From: Maratus speciosus
Lineage: Eukaryota > Arthropoda > Arachnida > Araneae > Salticidae
Assembly: GCA_963932465.1 (NCBI GenBank)
Contig: OZ010791.1
Span: forward strand, 621,557,800 to 621,621,799
Length of the DNA: 64,000 bases
Direction: 5' to 3'
The notes under the pieces were generated by a model, which saw only the letters and a program-made list of their open reading frames with translations, was not told the origin of the DNA and searched no databases. Below, in pieces: positions 11,401 through 24,363 of this stretch. Numbering within the stretch: the stretch's first letter is position 1; each line of letters begins with the position of its first letter. The position numbers and the translations under genes were made by a program.

Positions 11401-13097
11401 TGATAGGGAAGGGGGGGGGGGGTTTAACGTAAATATATATATATATATAGAAAAATGTTTCAACCATGAATTTTACTCAATGAATTGAATGCATGTAACT
11501 TCTACATAAAAAGAATGTAACATTATTTTTCTTCCATGTATGCATATTTGATTTTAAATAACCGGAATATTGGCAGCTATGCCTTAATGTAAATTTACAT
11601 GATCAGATAATTATTAAAAAGTTCGACTTTATCAGTGTTTTATGAAAAATAATTACTTTTATACATAAATAAATAATCTTCTATAGGTGGAAATGTATTT
11701 ATATATTTTTTAAATAAATAATTTATTTGTAAGGGCACAGCTAGGTAAAACATTTTTTATGATCAACATACTGTAGTTGTAGTGTACGCTTTAATAGCAT
11801 ATCTTGATTTCTTGGCAACCCGAACTTTTTATGACAATTAAGTAGAGAGAGATGACAGATAGACAAAAGATCGGATTTAGGCAGCTAGGCAGACTGACGG
11901 ACAATGAACAGACAAGCATATCAATGCCATAAACACTTTTAACTTCTTCAGTCCCGAAGCTAAAATAATAATACAAATGCTTATTCATTGGTTTTTTTCC
12001 AAACAAAATGACATCGTAAATGACGGAAAAAATATCTTTTCTGATATTGATCCTTTAGGCGCTTAGTCATTTAGGTTCAAAAATAGGGATCTAAAACTAC
12101 AAACCCCCTTAAAAACATCAATTTAATGACCATTAATCTAAATTGACGCAATCACAAATTTAAGAGCTTTAAACAAGTAAATAATCTACAAATCCTCAAA
12201 AATTTTTATTGAAAAAGATTTAACTTATGAATATTTCTCACTTTCTTGGTCATACTGTCTTTTGGGCATTTTGCAAACTCAGCTGAAAATAACATTTATT
12301 TTATGTGGGAATCAGCTTAGATGCTGCCATTTATTCGTTTGCTTGGAACACAAAAAACATTCATCTATTAAGAAGTGATGTGAAAATGTAAAAAAATCGG
12401 ACATTTCAGTTTTTATAAGGAGAAGAAAAGAGGTCACCGTATGGGGACCCAGGGACCGAAGAGGTTAAACTACGTATGTTTGAAAACAGGAAATATAGTG
12501 CAGTTATCCAACACGAAATTTTGAACATCAATTACTGATTTGAACATTAATAGATTTCGACCACTAAATATTGATTTTATGAAAAATATTTCATAACTGA
12601 GGCTCACAGTATATTAAAGAATAAACGAAAGAACCAAAGTCATAAATACTTTTCAACCATGTTGAGAAGTGTTACAAATAGTTCAGCATCTTAAACAAGA
12701 TTCAGAGTGTTGATGAGTGATTCGAACATGCATTAATTTAGACTGTTTATCGCACGAAAAATATCTCATAATTGTAGCTCGAAATAACGTCAGACAAATA
12801 AACAAACAAACAAACCCAAATCATAAATATTATTCCACTACGTGGCAAAATGTTAAAAATTGTTAAATTACATAACACGAGATTTAGACTATTGATTACC
12901 GACTTAAACACTGATTTTTTTAGAATATTTATGACTGATTTGGTGAAAAATATCTTATGACTCAAAATACCGAGTTTTGATTTAAAACAAAAATGGTCAT
13001 AGTCTTCTTTCGGAAGAATTTTTACTGTTACAAAATCATATCGAAATATTACCATGAAATCTGAATCATAAAAGACAAAACATAGATAAGTCTTACC
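8426..13097. other. Unassigned AT-rich stretch
   Basis: No coding exon, RNA gene or bounded transposon was recognised over about 4.7 kb. Simple repeats are present: (TA)n near 11143-11162, a G12 run near 11409-11420 and (TA)n near 11433-11450. Between about 12490 and 12990 there are two or three very degenerate ~240-bp units with shared phrases (CATAAATA, GAAAAATATYTCATAA). It could be an intron or plain intergenic DNA. Confidence 0.4.
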
Positions 13098-13600
13098 TTT
13101 TCCTAGCCTATTCAGCTCCGTCGAGCAGCTCCAAATTTCACGGTCTCTCGACTCTCTCTGTATTCCAGCTTAGTGGCTAAAAAGCTTGATCAGCGAAGGA
13201 ATCGAACAATTCCGTTTCTTAGAAACTATTCCTTCAACTTCAAACGACACTACGTGACAGCAGATCCAGGCTCGTCTTCCAAAACGGTACGCAACTATTT
13301 TTAAACCACCAAAGTTTCTCCGGCTATGAATGTTGCTGCTGCTCTGACGTGAGTCACTTTGGATGTGTGATGGGTTATGGAGGAAGATGAAGATGAAGAA
13401 GAGGGATAGGAAAGATCGCCACACCGTGGGCAGAGAAGGAAAGAAAAAAAAAAAAAGAAAGATGGAAATAAAGAGAAATGAGGAGGGGGGAAATCTTGTG
13501 TCGCTTACGGTGTTTGAGAGCATATAATTGCGTTCATTCATGAGACTGAGCCAAGTCATGAAGCAACCTCCATCGCTGATGGTTTGCTCTCTCTGGTCTT
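13098..13600 (-). other. Candidate 5' non-coding exon or promoter (weak)
   Basis: This is an island of higher GC and CpG content in AT-rich surroundings. On the minus strand it ends with AGGAAAAG followed by GTAAGACTT, a good splice-donor match at about 13097. A minus-strand open frame of 129 codons (13170-13559) is biased and Phe/Ser-rich; I do not recognise it and doubt that it is translated. A host gene's first exon, transcribed leftwards, is possible. A diverged repeat is equally possible. Confidence 0.22.
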
Positions 13601-13859
13601 AATTAACGTATTATCAGTTGGTTCACTTACCGTCAGTAACTCAGAAGCTGAAAAAACTATTTGGATACAATTCAATTATTAGTCTACAATTAGTACGGGT
13701 ACTGATGTGTAGAAACGCCTAAATTGTTGAAATTAACAGGTTTTGTAAAATAATAGATTTTAGAGTAAAGTTTTTTTTTTTTCCTTTTGCCTCCAGAAAA
13801 TTAATAAAAACATCGACTATACATTCGATAAGCCGCTCTCTTCCTTCAGATGTTGCAGA

Positions 13860-14235
13860 ATGCAGTTGTAAAAGCGATACAGCTTGCTAAAGTCAGGGCA
13901 GTGCATAGCCGACCCGAACCCGAAAAGTTCACTATCAGTGACTTCGAATTCCGACACGACAAAGTAATTTTCGTCGACTACAACCCGGTACGAACCCGAC
14001 CCACTTCCATATGAAACCAGTCGGAATCCGAAATTACCTAAACCTAAACCCAATCCAAATCCCGAAATGAAATAAAATGAATCCATATATTAATAGAATT
14101 ATATATGTATATATTTAAAAAAAAAAATTAAGCAATCTTTTGATCATTCGACCCAGTTTTTTCTTTCTTTTTAAAAATGAGGTATACCATACCCCGGCTC
14201 ATACAAGAACTAAAACCCGACCCAAAACCGAAAAC
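13860..14235. repeat. Degenerate CCCGA-rich dispersed repeat
   Basis: Repeated CGAACCCGAC / AACCCGACCC phrases recur in this window at about 17275-17420, 17860-17925, 33240-33490 and 34460-34580. The 88-residue Gly/Ser-rich minus-strand frame here is a by-product of the repeat. The element type is unknown. Confidence 0.4.
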
Positions 14236-14499
14236 AAGAACGAAATGTTATGATTATGAAACACTTTCCAACACTAACAGAATATTATTAAGAAAAAAAA
14301 TTTTTTTTCACACAGTTAATGAGATATCTAGATAAGCAACTTAAAAAAACCACATAACTCAGTAAAAATCCATTTTCAACAATGGCTGTCCATATCTAGT
14401 AATGTGTGCGTAGCAGTGCGGAGTCTTTCGTGTTGCCGTGTATGCGATCTGTAGTATGTATGCACACCGCCTAACACACTCAAAATTAGATAAGTTTAA

Positions 14500-16990
14500 A
14501 TAGGCATACCACAGCGGAAAGCGCATTTCCAGCAATGATCGATCCTTAGCCAGTCATGTAACTGTATTCTTTTGCGCGTCTCTGTAAATGAAATATAAAT
14601 GCGTCGCACATCCTAATCTATGGAAACCATGTCGTAGCACCTCGGTGATCCTTTTTAATTTCATTATGTTTGAAATATCGTAACATTAATAAGATAAACC
14701 GCAAACGATATTCTTCATAGATCTTAATATTGTGGAATTCTTCTGTGCGTCCCTGTAAACGAACTATAAAAGCTACTTATTCTATATTCCTGAGAAACCA
14801 TTTTGTAGTTCCCCTTTGTGATGCACTGCACATGCATCTCAATATGTCTGGAATAGCATAACATCCATAAAATTCACCTTGAAAGCTGAGACGATTTTTC
14901 TTCATTGACCATTATACAGGGTGTCCGGTCTCAACGGTGTCCAATGGCTAATTCCTAAACCGTTAGTCATAGACATATTGTTCCAATTAGAAAAATGCTC
15001 TAAATCAGATAAAGAAATATTTTAAAAGCGATTTGGGCCAATAAAAACATTTCTTAAAAAATTACGAAATTTAAATTTTTATACGGTCCCCCGGTTCTAT
15101 AACTTATATTTAGTAAAATTTTCCTATTACACTGACAAGTAAGACAAAAAAAGTCCCATTCATATAACACTAAAATTGTGCGAGTTATGAAACTTTAAAT
15201 ATGCATGACTTATGCCACTTTTCTGCTCTGAAAACAAATGAGTTCGGCTTGGCTTTGAGGGGTCACATTCCAAGTGCTTAAAGTATTCGAAGATCTCATT
15301 TCATGTGTATCTGCGCTTTGAAAAAAATCGTACAAGTATTACGATTAAGTTAGCATTTATTAAGTTTCAGATTAGCTGAAATAACATATGCTTTATTTTG
15401 TCAGGATTTGAGACTGTTTCTTTTATGATTTCTTTTAATAAAATTATGTTATTTTTATAAGTTTTTATGTTACTTCAACGATCTTATGCATGTTTTTTTC
15501 AGTTCAAAATTTGTATTCGAACTTTAACCCACTTTCAAATATCCGATCGAGATTACATTTTACATACTGACTCAAATCCGATAACAATCTAATATTATCA
15601 TGATTTTCGGTGGTTACCATTTATACTTATTTTACAGGATAACACAAAAAATTTCGGATAGATTACCGCCAAGAAGTTTAAGAAAAAGTTTTAGATTAGA
15701 TAATACAAGAGGGAGATTGTTGGGTTTTTTAACTTTTATGTATTTTTTAGCACTGAATCCGAAAATTGCCTTAATTTTTAACCATCATGTCAGGATATTT
15801 CGCAAATCATAAATTGTCGAATTTAAACAATAACAAAAATCGGATACTATAAAGTAGAGGAGATGGTTGTATTTTTTAACTTTTGATAATTGATTTTTAC
15901 ATACTTTTTAGCACTAAATCTAAAAATGACTTTCATTTTAACCATCACGTTAGAATTTTTTTGCAAATGTGTAAGTTAAAATATAGCGAAAATCTCATAT
16001 TATAAAACATATGTAAAACTTATTTTATTTTATTTTATTCAATAATTTATTCGATATTTTTGCTTATCTTGGGATTCTTACAGCTGGGTGGTGTGATGAG
16101 ATGGGGGGAGGAGATTAAATTTTAACTTCGAACTTTTTAACTTTGAAATTTACAATTTGCGAAAAATCGTGATGTGATGGCTAAAAATGAAGGTCAATTC
16201 CGGATTCAGCGGTACAGAATACATAATAATCAATTATCAAAAGCTAAAAAACATGAAATAACCCAACTTTTGCAGGCTAGTGTAATCTAATAATATTTTA
16301 AAATGCGTATCATTTTGTAAAGAATTGAGGCAGTTAATTTAGCATCATTTTATTTAACAAAAATTCTGTTTTTTTTTCTTTCTTCTTAAATGTTTATTAC
16401 AAATTGTATATTTTGCATTAATATGTCAGAATGACTAAAGATTTCAAATTTATTTTGCAATGTTAATTTTAATCTCAACCATTTTTTAATATATCTGACG
16501 AAATCATATTTCGACTAAATTTGTGAATGACCCCTAATTTGCAGCAAAAAAATATGCTCCAACTTCAAACAGGTATTACTCGGTCAGTTTTAATCGTAGA
16601 ACAACGGGGCTTTTTTTGTATTACTTGTCAGTGTAAAAGGAAAATTTTACTAAATATAACTTATAGGACCGGAGGACCGTATAAAAATTTAAATTTCGTA
16701 ATTTTTTAAGAAATGTTTTTATTGACCCAAATCGCTTTTAAAATATTTATTTACCTGATTTAAAACATTTTTGTAATTGGAACTATATGTCTATGACTAA
16801 CGGTTTGGGAATTAGCCATTGGACACCGTTGAGACCGGACACCCTGTATAATGGAATTATTTTGTGCACCATTGTAAACAAAGTATAAACTCTACACACT
16901 TAATTTTCAAGACCCAAAATTCTATAGTAAATCATAATAACCTATAAAAAATTAATACATGGTAAACCGAGTATATTTACAAGAGAATCA
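14500..16990 (+). repeat. Family S: ~185-bp tandem units (interrupted)
   Basis: Three successive units start near 14520, 14700 and 14885. They share GATYNTTCATAGAC, ATTCTTTTGTGYGTC, TGTAAACRAA, GAAACCAT and ATAGCATAACATCAT-like phrases. The third is split by the 14917-16846 element and resumes at 16847. The same family occurs at about 52430-53060 and, inverted, at about 53690-53925. No protein is encoded. It appears to be a tandem-structured dispersed repeat of unknown class. Confidence 0.55.
14917..16846. mobile_element. 1.93-kb DNA element with ~250-bp terminal inverted repeats
   Basis: Left end CAGGGTGTCCGGTCTCAACG and the matching inverted right end ending GGACACCCTG. The inverted repeats continue at high similarity to about 15170 on the left and from about 16595 on the right. 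Flanking TATA (14913-14916 and 16847-16850) is a plausible TSD, because joining the flanks restores a family S unit. The ~1.4-kb interior is AT-rich without a transposase and contains partial internal repeats (about 15745 and 15910, with an inverted match near 16165). The superfamily is not recognised from the termini. Confidence 0.8.
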
Positions 16991-19588
16991 GGGGCGCCAC
17001 CAATTCCTTCTCAGGTGTGTACAACTTGATCATATCCTGCTCAGGGCTAGAATTTTAGGGGTGAATTTTCACCTTTAGTGCAAAATTTATGTCGACTTTA
17101 TTTATTTTATTTTTTTAGGGAGGGGAGGTTGAGGGGTTATAATTCAAGTTTTTAATTATTTGGTTTCGCATTTTTAGCGTCATATTATGTTTACTGTAAT
17201 CATTACAATTCTATCAAATCATTTGCTTTATTAAACTATATGCAGTACAATTTCAAAATCTCCACAGCCAGGGAGTCCTGTGCGAACCCGACAAGAAAAA
17301 TGTCGTCAACGCGACCGGACCCGCGGCTCGGATTTAAATAACATCGCGTTGTTCGACACGATGCAAGAACGTGACTTCAAGCCAACCCGAAACATACCAA
17401 AATAATTTTCATAGACCCGAATCCGACATACTTCAATACGAACGAAAGAAATTAAGCCATATTTTATTACAGTTACAGAAAAGCAGTCTACAATTTCTTC
17501 TTTCATGTATAAAATGTAACATATATATTCATTGATGTCTAAGTATATAGTTTTTTTTTTGTGTTTTTTTCAATCTGAAAAATATTCAGGATTGAAAATT
17601 CCGATCAACACACAAATCCTACCCGAAGCAATTAACACCATGATTACCGGCCAGGATTGACGACTTTTTTATATTCAACTGTGCCACTATTTCCAAAAAA
17701 TGATTTAACAGATATTTCTTGTAAATATAAGAATATGACAGAGATTATTTTCTAAAAAGTGGTACTAATAGAATTAAAAATATGCCACTGGGACGTATAT
17801 GTCCCGACAGCAGTTAAATGGTTAAGCCAACTTGAACTGCAACAACAAAAAAAAAAGCAGCTTCATTCCGATTTGACCCGTACCGTGAATTGGGTCGGTT
17901 GCGGATTAATTCGGATTGCTCTACGGAATGCCGTACTCTACTTGAGACCAAATTTTTTTCAGATTTCTGAATTGTAGATTTTAGATCAGTCTGGAGGGGA
18001 AAGCAGAAAATGAGTAAGGAAAATTTTTACGGACAGAAAGTCGTTAATGAATATTTTCTTATTCCTACGGACCACGAAATTTTCAAAATTCGTGACTTAC
18101 TAATGACACTCGTGTGCTGATTATCCTGAATTTCACTATTTTTCTACGTAATCACTTTCTAAAATTCGCGTTTTTTTCTGCTACCGATTGACAAAATTGT
18201 TTTATCCGCCGCGACCATTTGCAGAAATTTACGATATTTTTCCGCAACTGATTGAGGAAATTCTTAATTTGTTTCCACGCTCTTTTGATGAAATTCACGA
18301 TTCTTTTGCACGATAGTTTGTTATAAAGAACGCTTTATTGAATCGTGGGTCACTCGGAAGAACTTATTGCATAGTTTTGTTCGTGGTTATATTATATTTA
18401 TCTTTTTTCAGGGTTCGGTACTTAAAAAGTAAAAACGGAACCATTATAAGATCACTCCTGTGTCTGTCTGTCACAGCCATTTTACTCGTAAACTATGGAA
18501 CGTGGAAAGTTCAAATTCGAGGAAGTAATAAAGACCACTGACCCACATATTTTCAGATTAATAAACATTCATAAATATAATTAGTAAAAAAGTAGAGGGG
18601 CTAATTATGCTACTTGAAAAAAAAAAACTTTTCTTTGCATATCATGTGGGGTATTCTGTGAAAGCTTTTGTAACGCTGAACTCAAAAATACATTCCTTTT
18701 AATTTTAGGTATTATATTTTCAAAGATATTGTTGAAAATGTAGCGTAAAAATATGTCCCCCCCCCCCCATCTAATTCCGAATCTACTAAAACTAAAATTA
18801 TGAAAAAGTTAGAGGTAGTAGACGTTAATGTAAACCTTGCCGGAAAATTATAGCGATTACCCTAGGTCACATAGTTTTTTAGTAATTAGCATTTTTCTGT
18901 TACACACAAATTTCGATTTACGGGCACTCAGAAAAATTGTTGAGCATCGCTGAATATACCTATCGTTGCAGAAGAATAAAAGCAGTGCTGATAATGATTT
19001 TAGAAAAAAAACCCATAGGTAATTAGCCGAGATATTAACCCTTAAAGATACGGTCAGTTTGGACATACACAAGGACAGGGGCGGCGTACTCTATGCCTAG
19101 TTAACAACTTTTAAGGATATATATGTGTAATGTAATGTCCAGTAACAGTATAAAAGCAATGAACGTCAAATTGTTATAAACATGCTAATTTAAGGGGTCT
19201 CGCGACTCTAAAAAGTGGAAAAAATAAAAAAAAAGACCATTTTCAACATTTAATGTTTTAAAATGTATATGATTTTAAAACACAATTTTAATTGGGATAA
19301 AAAATTGCAAGATACAGAATTAGTATTTATAAGAGGCTCGAAACTGTTAGACATTTGTCGAACAAAAAATTGACATAACAGTTTACGCGCAGGATTACAA
19401 AATAAATATTGCAACTAGAATGAAAATTTTGGTGCTTACTTATACTTCAGATTGTAATAATTTCCCTGAACTTAAATAAATTTGTATTTAAAGCTTTTTA
19501 TATTTTTAATGCAATGTTGCATTTAGCTAATACAAAATTTTGAAAATTTCAACAGTAAAATCACCTAAAAAAATATTTTTTTGAACAA
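16991..19588. other. Mostly unassigned stretch with repeat fragments
   Basis: No gene was recognised. Fragments seen: CCCGA-rich repeat at about 17275-17420 and 17860-17925, minisatellite-like TTTTTCCGC units at about 18135-18320, and at 18405-18480 a dispersed-repeat-like phrase (GGGTTCGGTAC ... GGAACCATTATA ... TGTCTGTCTGTC). Remaining sequence is AT-rich, with a C9 run near 18758. Confidence 0.4.
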
Positions 19589-20626
19589 CTAGAGGGCTCG
19601 GCCCCCTATGAGCTACGCTCGCCAACCCCCGTCCAGACACCGCAGACTCTAAATGCACGCTAATGAGATCGGCTTTAAAAAGATTTCGAAAGATTGAATT
19701 ATAATTTAAAAAACAGCGGCGATCTCCCTATAAATGGGTTTCTATTCATTTCTCTTTGATTGGGGAAATTTTAACGCCAAATCCGCTGCGGTACTACTTG
19801 ATTATCCCGTCGACTAATTTCGCCAAATTATATAAATCGCCAAACCACTCGCCAAATTATACAAATTGACATAATTTTTATTTTAAATAACGAAAGAACA
19901 AATAAATTAGTACAACATTAATAAAAATACAAATAAAACGTCGAAATAAAAATAACTTGATGACGTAGACACGTGTAACAACATTTCAAAATAAACTAAT
20001 ATAAAAGGAATTAAGTAAACAGAATCTTTGTCTCCCGGTATTTTTTAACAAAGCGAAAAGAAAGTTCTTTTAAATGAGACATTTTAAATTAATCGTTTTT
20101 AATCTGACGTAATTTTGACCAAACTATTCTTTCTCTTTTTAATATTCACGTGAAAATACTTGTGTTAGAAATGAAATATTATTTGCGCTTTCCTAAGAAA
20201 AATAGTTGAAAAGTATCCTCTCAAAATACAAATAAATGTCTAGCGCAGTTTCTAAATTTAAACCGTTTTGCAATATTATTTTGTGTTCATTTTATGTAAT
20301 AACTGTAATGTGACGTAAATATGACGTAATTTCTCCTATTTAAGACTTCTAACGCATGTTAATAAATTTATTATTTTACAAATACCTTTCTCTCTTAAAA
20401 TTTACATGTAATTATAGTTTTTATGACGTAATTTTAAATAAGTTCCTGCCTTTTGTACATAATTATTTAATTCTAATTCCAAATGTTTTTTTCTATTTAT
20501 AATAGTCACGTGCAAATAAATTTTTAATTTATTACACGTATGTGTATATATTTTTTTGAAGCAAACATTATTGTTTCCGCTGTTTATACAGTTAGCAACA
20601 GTTTAAATTAATATCACTTTCTAAAA
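19589..20626 (-). mobile_element. Helitron family A, copy HA1 (3' part only)
   Basis: Minus orientation. The 3' terminus at 19589 reads, reverse-complemented, as a G5-C5 hairpin directly followed by CTAG, with A on the host side. One base of the hairpin is changed (AGAGGGCTCGG). The body matches other HA copies through the GCGGATTTGGCGTTAAAAT and ACGTCATTTACGTCA-type segments. It is cut at 20626 by insertion of HA2, and its own 5' part is not found downstream. Confidence 0.8.
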
Positions 20627-21087
20627 TCTCTCTATTCTAAAAAAAAATAACTACCGCTGTCACCGTCGCCGCTGCCGGTTTTAAATTTTTTGCGACCGGA
20701 GGTCTTTCTTCGTTAATATTAAGAAAAATAATGCATACAAAAATATGAAAATCGGTAGTATTATAGAGAAATGTTTGATAAACAAGCTGATACAGACAGT
20801 TTTCAAATCGAAGAATTATTTTAAGAAATATTTAATGCTAAAGTTGGACAAAATCGTTCCACTAAAAAAGTTTTATAGACGCAAAAACTATTCATGGGAA
20901 TTTAATCATTTTTAGACCATTTTATACGTTTGAAGTTCCCGGTGTGCAGATTATATATATTTTAGGTAGCTTTCATTACAAAAAGCTACCTATTGCAACC
21001 GTTCGGAGGAAAGCGATTTCAAAAAATTTTGGTATATTTTCATCGATCATGACCCCCAGACCCCGAAACCACCCTCCGTTCAAAAGT

Positions 21088-21088
<1 letters not shown>

Positions 21089-21131
<43 letters not shown>
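21089..21131. repeat. (TA)n microsatellite in R-3
   Basis: About 21 TA units, at the same position relative to the R end as the (TCTA)n of R-1 and the (TA)n of R-2 and R-4. Confidence 0.9.
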
Positions 21132-21135
<4 letters not shown>

Positions 21136-22850
21136 CGGAGGAGGGTGGTGTTGTCTGGATAATACGCAATGGTTAATTATATAAAAAAAAATGGGGCTCT
21201 TGTATTATTACTATATTTTTGTTACGTATTTTATATGGATGTTGATTTGATATTTTATATGTAATTGGAGAATTTCATTAATATTATAATTAGCCTAATT
21301 ATTGATTAATCTAATTTACAAATATTTGTTATTAAATTTTAAATTTACTAAGGACAATATCATATTAATTACTAATAGTATGCCATTCTTATAGTGAATA
21401 ATATACATATAAGTATGTATAATATAAATATAGTTACACTGTATGCATTAAAATTGGGTAATTATTTTTATTATTATTACTCTATTCCTTTTAATATTTA
21501 TTATCGGTTTAATGTTTTTGAATGTCCCACATTCATACTTTATGGTTTTTTATGGATGTCTGAAGATAATCCACACTCTATATTTGTGCTTATTAAGTAA
21601 TGGGTATTTAAGTATCATTTAACCTTCTATTTACTTCCACATGTTTTTTATTTCCTGTTCATTTTATAAATATCTGATATATAATTCATAAAAAATAATT
21701 TTTATATTTAATAATTATTTATATTAATTATTACTGATTTTTATTTTGTTTTATAGCATATAGCTATATGCTATATATTATCAATGTTCTAGAATTATTT
21801 ATTTCTTAGTTTAGTTTAAATAAGTTAGCTAATAGAATATATTGTATGCTTTTAAATTTTATTTACAATAGTTTTTAAATACATTGTGTGGTTTATATTC
21901 GGTTTATAATTCTCTATATATAAGGATATGTTTGGTTTTGCTGTTTATACAGTTATTTACATTCAAATGCTTACAATTATTTATACAGTTAATTACATTC
22001 AAATGCTTACAAATATTTATCTTGCGTTAGTTGTTTAATAGAAGTAATACTAGATGGCAGCACTAAATCTGTCTCTTTAAGATAGCTCTAATTGTTAATT
22101 TTTCTAGCTCCATTTCAGTTATAATTTAATACACCAGGGGGTATTTTTAGCTAAATTTTGACGAAATTGTTAAACTGTTATTAATTAATTTAATAGTGCA
22201 TTTTAAATAATGTAATTAATATCTATTTATTTTATATTAGATTAAATGTGTTTAACAAGGTATTTCAAATTTTATTTCAAAATGTATTAACTGCATCCTT
22301 TGGTATCATTTACTGTGATTTCTTAACTGTTTTATTCACCTTAATCTTTTTGATATACTGGCAGCCATGTGCGCGTGGATTTTTGTAAAATACTGAAATA
22401 TTAATCGGTATGGTGTTTATTATTTATATTTTATATCCTATAAATATTTAAATACGTTTTATTGATTCTTCCATTTCATATTATTTGTTTCTATTCTGCT
22501 TTCATTTTTAATCAATTCACTTGATTTTATGGTTGTTTGGGCACAGGGGAAAATAACTTTTAGCTTTAGCTTAATTTTCCCACAGAAAACAGCCATTTTG
22601 CTTATATCATTGAATTCTGTGCCCTTGATAACGTAATTCAATGTATAAGCTTTTCAATTTTTGTCGGTGTCCACTTTTTTCTTTTTCTTCCATAATAATT
22701 CTTATATTAATTTTTTTTTCTTTTTTTTTTAATACTTACAGCTTTAATTCATAATATTTGACGGTGGAAGGTTATGTTTAATTAATGGTTATATATATAT
22801 ATCCATATATATATATATCTGACTTTTGTCATACTGTAACTCTCCAATTT

Positions 22851-24150
22851 ATGAACCGATTTGGATGTAATTCGGTATGTACATAGTACATACCAATGTC
22901 TCGACCGAGTTCGTTGGCCAGCTTCATCCGCCATTTTGTTTCAAAATGGCGGCCATTTAAAATTTTCTTAAAAAATTTAAATTTAAAATGTGGTACCAAA
23001 GAATTGAAAATGGAAAAATATTTTTTTCTTATGTATTTGACCTTTATACAAAGATTCCGGAGCAGTTTTTGTTTCGTCTATATCTTAAAAAATGGCTGAG
23101 TTATAGCATTTTGAATTTCTAGCGTGGCTGATATTTTGAAACGTCCTGAATTTTGTCACGCGATAAAAGGCGTATTTATGGACCGATTTGGATGTAACTT
23201 TGTTTGTACATAGTACATACCAATGTCTCGACCGAGTTCGTTGGCCAGCTTCATCCGCCATTTTGTTTAAAAATGGCAGCCATTTAAATTTTTAAGAAAA
23301 ATTTAAATTTGAAATGTGGTACCAAAAAATTGAAAATTGAAAAAAATATTTTTTTTATGCATTTGACCTTGATACAAAGATTCGGGAGCAGTTTTTGTTT
23401 CGTCTATATCTCAAAAAATGGCTGAGTTATAGCATTTTGAATTTCTAGCGTGGCTGACATTTTGAAACGTCCTGATATTTGTCACGTGATAACAGGCGTA
23501 TTTATGAACCGATTTGGATGTACTTTGGTGTGTACACAGTACATACAAATATCTCGACCGAGTTCATTGGCCAGCTTCATCCGCCATCTTGTTTCAAAAT
23601 GGCGGCCATTTAAAAAATTTAAAATTTAAAATGAGATACCAAAATATTAGAAAATGAAAAAGTTTTTTTTGTATGTGTTTGACCTTAATACAAAGATCCC
23701 GGAACAGTTTTTGTTTCGCCTATATCTAAAAAAATGGCTGAGTTATAGCGTTTTGAATTTCTATTGTGGCTGACATTTTAAAACAACCTGATTTTTGTCA
23801 CGCGATAGCAAGCGTATTTATGAACCGATTTGGATGTTACTTGGTCTGTACATAGTACATACCAATGTCTCGAGCGAGTTCGTTGGCCAGCTTTATTCGC
23901 CATCTTGTTTCAAAAGGGTTGCCATTTAAAAAAAATTAAATTTAAAATTTAAAATGAGGTATTAAAAAACTGGAAAATGTAAAAGATTTTTTTATGTGTT
24001 TGGCCTTGATACAAAGAATACGGAGCAGATTTTGTTTCTGAAAATTTGTTCTTTTGTTTATATCTTAAAAAATGGTTGAATTATAGCACTTTGAATTTCT
24101 AGTATGGCTAACATTTTGAAACGATCTTGTATTTGTCACGCGATAACACA
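22851..24150 (+). repeat. Four-copy tandem array, ~316-327-bp unit
   Basis: Units start near 22851, 23178, 23504 and 23820 at the phrase TGAACCGATTTGGATGT (TGGACC in one). Each contains TACATAGTACATACCAATGTC, GACCGAGTTCGTTGGCCAGC and, in units 1 and 3 best, a hairpin CCGCCATTTTG-TTT-CAAAATGGCGG. Unit 1 is flanked upstream by (TA)n. Unit 4 is the most diverged. The array lies within R-3. No coding frame persists across units. Confidence 0.85.
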
Positions 24151-24287
24151 CGTATTCGCCTATTTCCATGTAAGAAGGCATGTGGATAGTATACATCAAC
24201 ATCTCAGCCAAATATAAGTTTCTTTAAATAAAAGCAGCTTGGATAAAGCTGACTAATTTCGCGAAATTCTCATTCATAATGATTTAG

Positions 24288-24321
24288 TCTCTCTATTCTA
24301 AAAAAAAGTAACTACCGCTGT

Positions 24322-24363
<42 letters not shown>

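Noticed and set aside
13170..13559. 129-codon Phe/Ser-rich minus-strand protein
   Set aside because: The composition reflects homopurine and homopyrimidine tracts (GAAGATGAAGATGAAGAAG). No recognisable signal or domain organisation was found.
22851..24150. CRISPR array
   Set aside because: The repeats are ~325 bp, contiguous, without short repeats alternating with unique spacers, and the context is eukaryotic.
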